Source: Mantis religiosa
Taxonomy: Eukaryota > Arthropoda > Insecta > Mantodea > Mantidae
Direction: 5' to 3'
NCBI GenBank assembly: GCA_030765055.1
Contig: CM060952.1
Span: 176,021,903-176,085,902, forward strand
DNA: 64,000 nucleotides
The notes below the pieces were generated by a model. It did no database searches. It saw only the letters and a list, made by a program, of their open reading frames with translations, and was not told the origin of the DNA. Positions 55,373 through 64,000 of this stretch are shown one piece after another (the first letter of the stretch is position 1; the number at the start of each line of letters is the position of its first letter). Position numbers and translations under genes: made by a program.

Positions 55373-58300
55373 AGATAATTGAAACTGGATAAAAAGAAGA
55401 AAATGCTCGACAAAGACGGCATTGAAATTGTCAATGAATGGGTTTGAATCACAAGTTACCTTAAAACAAGACAGTATCAATAATTTTGGTCGATAAGCCA
55501 AATCTAAATGAAAAGCGGGAAAGGAATAGAAATAGAGGAACCTGTAATAATTTAACTATTGCTTTATGAAGTAGCACTATGATAGTTGCTCTGTACAAAA
55601 GGGGACTTTGAAATCACTGATAACCTAACTTAAACATTTTTATTACTATAAGCACATAATTTATGGTAGATAGGAGATCAAATTACTGGAAGAAGAGGTT
55701 AAGTGGCTCTTATAAACTCGGGATATATTCACTGTTATATTTCGGCATTTAGCTGTTAAAACGATTTATATACTACCGAGAGTGGCTAAAAGGAAAAAGA
55801 AAACTGAAAATAAACCGCCTAGAATTACTCACTCACATACACACCAGGAAATTCACAGAATTCTTTGGTGGTACAACGAAATGTAAGATTTGGAAAGGCG
55901 TGCCTCCAAAACGTCAACACTTTGCGGTCGGAAAGCATGAATCTTTTTGTGAAGCCACATGCACACGGAGAAAGAGAAGAAGAGAGGAGAAGGGATGGAG
56001 ATGGAGACAGAGACGAACTGCTCTTGTAATCCATATATAAGGAGAAAGAAGAAAAACCCAAAACACAACCAGTCGTCGATATCGTTGGCTTTAGCCTCCC
56101 CTACTGTTTCTTAAGTTCGGTCCTCTTGATTCCTTATTTACGAGGCGGTCCGTCAGTTCTTTTCGTTAAACTTTTCATTTAATTTATAATGGCTGTTTCG
56201 GGAAGTCCTTTTCTTAAATAGGAAAGGATAAAAGCGGGCTCCCACCTTTCGTCTGTATATATCTTCCCACTCTTCTCACCCTGTTACAGTCCAGTGGCGT
56301 GGATGCTTGAGCTCCGCGTTTTCCTACATTTCATCTTTCTATTTACTTTTAAAAGTCTAATAATTTTTCTATCAGATCATTTATATGTATATAGAAAGAT
56401 CAGCACATACGTATATCGAGAAGCGCTAGTTTAAGCAGCAGTCTGGTATTGGCATTTGTTTGTGATTTTGTGTGTCTCTACCTATTGATGAGAAAGATAT
56501 TTAAGTATAATAAGTGCACATTACTTTCAATTTAAGTACACACTTGTGCCCTTGTAGGTTCTCCGAGACACATTATGCCATTAAAGAGAGCAACTTGAAA
56601 TTTGGCTGAGTTGTACAGCCGGCTTCTCGATTTGTTGAATGTACTTAGGTTTCTTTTGCTCTATGGATGAATTTCGATCATGATTTTACAAATCCAACCC
56701 AGCATTTAACTTTTGAATGCGTGCAACCACAGTAAACTCAAGCCAGCCTGTCGAGTATATGGGATTCGAACCGGAGGCTTTGCATTTATCATGCACACTA
56801 TTTATTATTTTCGTATTTGTATATTTTGTACTTATATGAAAAACTACAAAGCATTCATTTCTATTAATTGACGAAAAGCCTAAGAAAAGCAATTTAATAT
56901 TTACAATATTTGATAAGGCAAAGGGGAAAGGCATCTGAAATATAAAAGGTAACACCATATTACTTAATTATTCTCAATCTAAGGTTTGTTAATTTCGGTA
57001 AATGAATATTGAACTAATTTTTGTAACTCTACTGTTGTAATTTTACATGAATATATTTATGCATAACTATCAAAGTTAGTGCAGAAAGCTTGTGTTTCAA
57101 TTTTTGCCACTTGTAGTACGAAATGTACTAAAAGGTTTGTGATACTCGATATTATTTATCCTTATTCACCATGTATCATACAATAGACACATTTGTTACA
57201 TGACTGATTAATTTTTTTAAAAGGATATTTAAAGCGTGTTAGTACATAAGGCATCAATATTTAAAATATAAAATTACTCCTCAGTTGAAACTTCTACAAG
57301 TTAAGAATTGCAATTTGTCATTGTTAAGAAGATGCTCAAATAAAAATTATTTTCTATTGGTGTTAACTGTTTACCTAGGCTGTCATTTCATTTTGAAATG
57401 CAAAGCATCTCTTTACTGAAAGGTGTTTTTTTAACTGATTCACTAAATACTAAGAACTAAGAAAAATCTCGTTTCTGGATTTCCAGAACAACTTTGAAAA
57501 CGAAAAAAAAAAAAAAATTTAAAGATATATAAACCTCTACGAATATAAGTATTTCATGTTTAGATGCCATTACATTATTTGAAGAATAGAATGTAAATGC
57601 TGGTGGTGATTTTAATGCCTGGATAGAAAGAAAGCCCTCTGGGCATTAGTTATAGTGTGCTATTTCTTTATCAAGGAGGAAGTATTTTCCAGAGAAAGAG
57701 GGAACTTTCAATGTCTTTGTAGCCCTATTTAATTAAATTATCTATTCTTTTATATTTTATTAAACTTAGCTTATTTCATACTTGTATAATAATACAACTC
57801 AGATCTTAGTAAAAATATTACTTTTATTCATCCTTTAAGGTAGTTAGAAAGTGATATAATAGTTACGAAGAAGATTAGCCATGTTTAAAATGGGCAAAAC
57901 TTCAAGGAAATGCGGCAACACAGACAAATTAGAAATTATCCGCAATAGAAAAGTAGGTTATTGCACAAGTTGAAGCGATGTTTTACAATTCAATAAGCAT
58001 CATCACCTATAAATAATCATTCAATTTATTTCTTGAATTTCGATTGACTACATCTGAAAAAAATACTGGAAAGTGATTTTTGGTGTGTGAGAAATCGATC
58101 AAGGTGGATCTCACCTCCCAATCTCTAGCAAATCTATTATTATAGAAGAGGCGTAATATAGTCCTTACTAATTAGCAAAGTGAAACCTAACAATAAAAAT
58201 ACGCCAGTATGTCTTAGATACCAAAATAATGCTTAGTCACTTTTCAATTCCTCACAAAATGTTTTGGAATAAATCCGTAACTATATTGAAATAATGCCAC

Positions 58301-58613
58301 AAGTCAAAACAATAATAATTAATGTATTAACAACATAAAGCTATGAACTTTGGGAAATAATGTTATTATTACTAAGATTGTAAAATTGAAATTTTGTGTA
58401 CCTAAGTGACCACTGTTCACTGTTAAGGAATGTGTTCTGCCAAAACAAGAGTACTGTCACTCATTGTACTATATACATAATATTGATGTTGCTTATGTTA
58501 TACGTTTAGCGCCAGCTGGTCGCAGGACATACCAGGTCATGTGTTCCAACACAGTTATTAGGAAAGCAAGTAGGTGTAAACTGGCAAGAAAGTTACTAAC
58601 ACCCCAATAATGT
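55373..58613. other. No recognised gene
   Basis: Mostly AT-rich. The stretch 55980-56340 is GC-richer with TATATAAGGAG and TATATATCTTCCC, so it could hold a promoter or an LTR remnant, but neither can be shown. Confidence 0.4.
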
Positions 58614-58833
58614 GCCCGCCTCGGTAGCGTAGATTGTAGCGTGTCTGCCTCACGTTCATTACGTCCCGAGTTCGAATCTGGGTCAGGGTGAGTTACCTGG
58701 GTAAGGTTTTTCCGGGGTTTTCCCTTATACTAAAAGACGAATGTTGGGTAGCTCTAAGCTCCATGGACCCCGGACGCATTTGAGCATTATTTCACCAATT
58801 TCATTTATGACTTAACGTTGGAGGACGTAAATT

Positions 58834-58867
<34 letters not shown>
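58614..58867 (+). mobile_element. tRNA-derived SINE, family B, with poly(A)
   Basis: Head GCCCGCCTCGGTAGCGTAGA, box B GAGTTCGAATCTG, body GGTAAGGTTTTTCCGGGGTT, tail AACGTTGGAGGACGTAAATT, then 32 A residues (58836-58867). No TSD was found. Confidence 0.87.
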
Positions 58868-58869
<2 letters not shown>

Positions 58870-60880
58870 GAAATAGGTATTTGATCATCAGGAAACAGGA
58901 GCATGTCATGTTGTACAGGGCCTCATAAAAAGTATATTTTTTGGTTCCGCTTCGCAGTGAAGCCCATGTTGATTCGTACAAGGAAATGGAGAAAGCAACA
59001 TAAGTTAGATTCCCCTAAAATCAGGGTACCATTACTGATTATTAATTCAGGGCTTTATGAGTTATGCACAGACCAGCTTACACATACGCAAAGAATATCT
59101 CTGGATGCACATTTAATCAACCATTTCATTATATTCTTATGCCTCATTTAGATGTTTTGAATACACTCAACGATATTTTGCTAGCAGGGATACTGGAAGA
59201 CTTTCAGGTGATACGTTCCTTTATATGTATATAATTTCTTATCTTCTATAACGTTATTTAAATCCTATTGCATAAACCTAGTGGCTAAGGTAACCATGCG
59301 TATTATGTAAAAGCAATTTTTAAATCATAATGCTATGTGGATACACATTTATTTTTATTCATGTCTTTATCGAGCTATGGCGTTCAGATACATGTCCTTT
59401 CTGATTTCCAAGGATATTAATTATAAGTTTATAGCTGGATTTAATGTAATAAAATGAAACGATGCGAACAGTAAAACACTTTAAGCAGAGTACTTAAAGA
59501 AGTCAAAAGGAGTCACGAATAACAAATGAAGAAGTCAAAACTACATTTCAGTTTATTATGAACATTTATCAAAAATGAGAACTAACACCAAAAGTGGCTG
59601 TGTTACTGTGCGTTTTCATATACTCTTTTCCCCATCTTAATGCTCATTATTTATCATCTCCAGCTGGGGAGACTGATTTATAACTTAGGAATACAAATTT
59701 ACGTTTCAGAAACAGATGACTGCTGTTATAAAACAGTTACCGGCACATCCAGATAGTCACTGTTGGCGTTTTAGTATATTATTCACTCCTCTCAATTCTG
59801 CCATTTCATAAAAGTAGGCTTAGTGTTCTGGTAGGTAGAGAAACATGTTTAGTAGCCTTTAAGGTAGGAGCTAGATTGATGTGCTAAAGTAATGTAGATA
59901 TAAGCAAACCATGACCGGAATCTAAATAGCTTCTTAAGGGCACCCGGTAGTGATTTAAACTCAAAAATTTGTTTTCTGTTTTGCATCATTAAAAATTGCA
60001 CCATCTTCTTTAAAATTATGCATGTAATGTATATTGTGTAGTTAAGATATTGACTGGTTATTCAATATCAACGGGTTCCCGGGATGTTCAAAAGGTAGAG
60101 AGAGCTTTAGAACATAATAATTTTCTTCAAATACAGTTATCTGTAACTTTAAATTATTAAACATTTTACAAATTTGTTCAAAACTGCTGAACCTTTGAAC
60201 CTCAGAAGACATTTTAAATTGTTAAAAAATAAGCTTAATTCAGAATTCCCATCTTTTGTATAAACAGAAATTCTTGAGCACACTTAAATCGAATTAACAA
60301 CAGACATTGCTTAGTGCAATAAAACAAGGAATACAGGTGTATACGTTGAAGTAAAATGCATAGCAACTATTACAGAACACCGTATTTTCCAAAAATATAC
60401 TATCGGTTGTGAACTTCTAATGCTCATTTTAAACAACTGCGTAATTGTTGCATCATTCTATTCACTTGTCACATCACAGTATTCCAAAATTGTATAACAA
60501 ATTTCATTACAATCTAATCGGCAGAAATCTGAAAATGATCTACAGAAGGTTCAGCTTACTGCCGTTATAATGCAATGTGATATTTGACTTTCAGAAGCTA
60601 CGGGTACTTCGAAAACCCCAGACGTTCTGAAACTCAATGAATTTACTTATAGAGTAATATTAAATCGTAATATATGTAATAACTTTATAATCTTCGACAA
60701 TTATGACGCTGGTAAAGGTGCAGTAGTGCCAGTTATGAGTCTACATTTTATTACATGGCAGCATTAGGAATTGAAAGAAATAGAGAATGCAATATCGAAA
60801 CTTAGAGTCCATAGTTGACATAAGCGAGACATTTTCCTCTTTTCGTAAGGGAACTGCCTCCTGAACTTAATTAGTTATTG
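58868..60880. other. No recognised gene
   Basis: AT-rich DNA. The 82-codon frame at 58903-59151 is not recognisable. Confidence 0.45.
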
Positions 60881-62035
60881 GAAATAATCATCTCTTCCAC
60901 ACTAGCCGTGTGTAGGCTAAGAGCCAGACTGAAAAATTCAAAATTCTCCGGGCGGTGGCTCTAACCAACTGAGCTACTATGTCCAGCATGCCGATATCAC
61001 AATAAATTCTCCAACTGACTCGTACGTTTCTCGGTATACCACTAGGGCTTCTCATATGCTATGAGACACGCGCATTTAGTAGCGACTTACTATGCTGTAA
61101 GTACTTAATTCTCAGGCTTCATAGTTAAACCACTATGTTATTCAGATAAATTTGAGTAGAGCCAGACTGAAAAAAATTCAATGCCATAGCCGGGATTTGA
61201 AGCACAGATCTCGCGCTCTCTGTGCGGTTGTTCTAACCAACTGAGCTACTATGGCCAACGTGCCATACTTGAATAACAGTGGTTTAATTATTAAACCTGG
61301 GACTTAAGTACTGTGACTTTGTGGGTTCGTGAAATTAAAAGACCAATCGCACAAACTCAAAATGTTCTTTATTTCCACCGAATTACAGTTGGAACACTTG
61401 CTGATTACACAGAATAATGTAGCGCACACAATTACACTTCGCCAGTTTGTCTGCCACACGTCCACTCTACACTCACAATTACGTACAACTCCTCCGATAC
61501 ACGTTCACAGTCTTCCGGTCCGTTCACTCACTCGGCGCTCTTCACGCTGCTCGCCAAGAACTGAACTGACTCGCCAACTGCAGGCCTTATATAGGGAAGA
61601 TCGCCATTTCTGGAAAGTTCGCGGCACGCACAATTATCCCGAGGTTTCCAGACGTCTGGTGGGAGGGGAAAGAGACGGTACAGGGCTCGTGCCGCTCTCC
61701 TAATCATCCCTTCAGTTAGTGACACGAGGCAAATGGGTAGGCGTGATATGAATGCTTCCCGTCTGGCCCTACTGCCGGCCGGTTCTATCGGGAGTTCCGA
61801 CGTTCGGGTGACAGTACTTACAGCATTGTAAGTCGCCATAACGTAGTTTTCTCATCTGTTTATGAGAACTCCTTTTGGTTTACCGGGAGAAACAGCAGTC
61901 CGTTGGAGAATTTAATGTCATGTCGGCACGCTGACCATAGTAGCTCAATGGTTTAGAGCGACTGGACGGAGACCAGAAGATCCGTGGTTCAAATCCCGGC
62001 TGTGGCATTGAATTTTTCAGTCTGGCTCTACCCAA
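60881..62035. repeat. Family E repeats split by a solo LTR
   Basis: Minus heads at about 60920-60990 and 61165-61265, then the body, then the inserted LTR (61312-61813), the rest of the body, and a plus head at about 61935-62010 (TAGCTCAATGGTTTAGAGCG, GTGGTTCAAATCCCGGCTGT). The ends of the locus are inverted heads, as at 45955 and 54690. Confidence 0.82.
61312..61813 (-). mobile_element. Solo LTR, family 1, with 4-bp TSD
   Basis: 502 bp, TGT...ACA on the minus strand, with CTATATAAGGCC (TATA) and AATAAAGAAC (polyadenylation). It aligns end to end with 18610-19102. The target duplication GTAC lies at 61308-61311 and 61814-61817. Joining the flanks restores a family E body (ACTTAAGTACTTACAGC). 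The 4-bp TSD and TG...CA ends suit a Ty3/gypsy-type element. The solo state implies LTR-LTR recombination. Confidence 0.93.
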
Positions 62036-62088
62036 TCATATAATTGCCAAAACAATCGCGTTGTTACACCTTGTGTCAAATGCCAATG

Positions 62089-62106
62089 ATATATATATAT
62101 ATATAT
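62089..62106 (+). repeat. Short (AT)n run
   Basis: AT dinucleotide run directly at the tail end of the minus-strand SINE that follows. Confidence 0.85.
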
Positions 62107-62333
62107 AAAAAATTTAAGTCCTCCAACGTTAAGTCATATCGGACGGTGAATGAATTGGGTGAAATGATGATCAAATGAGTCCAGGGTCCATGGAGCTTAG
62201 AGTTACCCGACATTCGTCTTGAGGGGTTAAGGGAAAACCCCGTAAAATCTTATCCAGGTAACTCAGGAAATTTGAACTCGGGACCCCTTGAATGTGAGGC
62301 AGACATGCTACCATCTACGCTACCGAGGCGGGC
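62107..62333 (-). mobile_element. tRNA-derived SINE, family B
   Basis: The reverse complement has head GCCCGCCTCGGTAGCGTAGA and tail AACGTTGGAGGACTTAAATT. The box B region (GAGTTCAAATTTC) carries substitutions relative to the copy at 40306. The tail abuts an (AT)n run. Confidence 0.85.
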
Positions 62334-63513
62334 ATCGATTAAGTGAAGTTACGAAGAGGTCATACAAGAAACAGCTTAACACGTTAAAATCCAAACACCC
62401 TTCAATTTCATCTATTTGATCACACTTTTAGTGAGATGAACTAAAGTCATACGCCAGTAACAAATGAACACAGAAAACCCTGATCTATTCTGCATTCCAG
62501 CCATCAAAGTTGAACACTCTTCTTCCATACCAAGATACGTGACATAATTGTAATTTTAGTTAACCACAAGTAATATATGAACAATAAGAAATTGAACACA
62601 GTAACTTAAATTCCTAAAATATGTATGTATTTCCTTTATGGACATACAAACGAAGTTGCACACGTCGCATCAACTACTTTTCCGAAGAAACTATGTAGCT
62701 CATTCTTTGTCTCTAATTAGCCGTTTCTACAATTTTCTAAAACATAAGTATAGGAAGCATACGAAGAATTAACATAAATTACATTTCTTACCTTCAGATA
62801 TCGTTTCAAAAATTCAATTTTTGAAGATAAACTTAAAGCATTTAACCCACCTAAAAGGTTAATAGCATAACTAATGCATTAATTAGTAGACTATACTAAA
62901 ATGATTTTCAAATATATCTAATAGGACCAATCTATAATCTCCATTCATTTCGCGAATTTTTCATACTTGAAATCTTCTTTTCCTTTCTGGAGTATTTGGT
63001 ACCAAGATTACTCTTCTATTCTTACCTTTACATTTATGATGCTTTGAACATCCAACTAAATTTTATATTGAAACAATTGCCTATGTGTAGATTTATTAAT
63101 TTACAATTTATTATATTGGCTAGATTTTAATGTTAACTTAAGAGTAAGTATCCTCTAAACATTACAAAAAAAAAAAAAAAAATGCTTGTTTCTTGTCCCA
63201 GACTGATAACAATAGAGAATAATATCAGTTTTAAAAGAAAATGACTTACTTTCTATATGTGAAATGATTGAAGATTTGGAGATTAGATTTATTGCAATAT
63301 TTCTTACCTAGCAACGAATGTAAAATTAGTTCCTCGCAATTGATATAACTACAAGAGTGGGCATGACCTTTTTCTCTGATAGCACTGGATAACCATGAAA
63401 ATATTTCGGGCTTAAAAATATTGAATTTACATGTATTTCCATCTGATGAATTAAAAAATCACCATAAAAAGATAGATTTGCTATTGTTTTGAAGAGTGAC
63501 TTTTCATTTTTAG
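62334..63513. other. No recognised gene
   Basis: AT-rich DNA. The minus-strand frame at 63481-63675 is the antisense of the coding remnant that follows. Confidence 0.45.
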
Positions 63514-64000
63514 AGTGAAGATTTTAAATTTGGGGGACATTTTTTTTTTGGTAGTTGGCACACCTGTCAAAATACCGTGGGTGACAACTACAAGCATTCG
63601 GTGACAGTGCTCCTGCAAAAATACCGTAACCTTGGATGCAACATGTCCCTTAAGATCCATTTTCTCCACTTCCACCTAGACTTTTTCCCTCCCAGTTGTG
63701 GATCTGTTAGTGATGAACATGGGGAGAGATTCCATCAGGACATTTCCGTTATGGAACAAGGATATCAGAGCCGTTGGAATGAAGTAATGCTTGCTGTAGG
63801 TCTTTGTATAGGGATTCTGCGGAACTCCATCACAAGAGGCAAGCTAAAAGACGAGGAAGTCAGTAGGCCACCACATGATTCTCTTCAGACACAACTATCT
63901 GCGAAGTTTTTTTCCGGCAATTTAGAACTCTTAGCATGTAATTACCAGTTAAAAAATAAAATGCACTTCATTGCTGCTAGCATGTATGCAATTAAAATTA
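63514..64000 (+). pseudogene. Partial coding remnant of an insect multicopy uncharacterised family
   Basis: A frame with no stop runs from 63514 (just after a TAG) to the window edge, 162 codons. It contains YRNLGCNMSLKIHFLHFHLD, then VSDEHGERFHQDISVMEQGY and SRWNEVML. From memory, the block (GCxMSLKxHFLxxHLxxFP, SxExGERFHQDI, M..RYQG.W) marks a widespread arthropod and invertebrate family of unknown function that is often multicopy and possibly transposon-derived. After VML the usual ADYCW motif is replaced by unrelated residues, which suggests decay or a diverged end. No initiation codon or splice site could be fixed, so a live exon is also possible. Confidence 0.55.

Overview
This looks like AT-rich, transposon-dense nuclear DNA from an insect, most likely a large-genome hemimetabolous one (cockroach- or termite-like). 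That placement is inferred from animal-type RNA polymerase II CTD exons, mariner transposons, insect-style non-LTR and Ty3/gypsy elements, five groups of tRNA-headed SINE-like repeats and very long microsatellites. I see no bacterial operons, rRNA genes or CRISPR arrays. tRNA-like sequences occur only as heads of repeats.

The clearest host gene is at 7560-8844 (+). These are the last two exons of RPB1, the largest subunit of RNA polymerase II, and they encode the final C-terminal-domain heptads and the stop codon. The 1.06-kb intron between them is filled by two copies of a GC-rich ~0.4-0.5-kb repeat whose third copy lies at 12.5-13.0 kb. No earlier RPB1 exons are visible upstream. A second coding remnant, of an insect multicopy uncharacterised family, is open from 63514 to the window edge.

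Region by region: 1-13.8 kb holds two decayed mariner elements (1860-3065 and 9194-10478, both minus), SINE fragments, the RPB1 end, and a GC-rich retroelement tail leading into a long CAT microsatellite. 14.9-23.6 kb holds a ~470-bp AAT array, SINE copies (two with clear target-site duplications, TSDs), a solo LTR, a broken non-LTR reverse-transcriptase copy with a GAA tail, and a second LTR family carrying nested insertions. 25.2-34 kb is dominated by a young 5,984-bp Ty3/gypsy-type element on the minus strand (26891-32874): 818-bp LTRs that look identical, a GCCT TSD, a Lys-tRNA primer-binding site, intact gag, protease, and an in-frame internal deletion that removes nearly all of the RT, the RNase H and the N-terminal part of integrase. 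36.9-46.7 kb has SINEs, two non-LTR remnants, a 1.2-kb compound microsatellite and tRNA-headed repeats. 46.8-49.4 kb is a 5'-truncated Jockey-like element with one long open frame, a poly(A) tail and a TSD. 50.8-52.5 kb is an almost pure purine strand of 1.75 kb. The remainder is AT-rich DNA with further SINEs, tRNA-headed repeats and a second solo LTR.

The most unusual recurring structure is a ~300-bp repeat (family E below) with a cloverleaf-like tRNA head. It occurs in tandem and, at four loci, with inverted heads at both ends, so the locus resembles a foldback element whose ends are tRNA-like.
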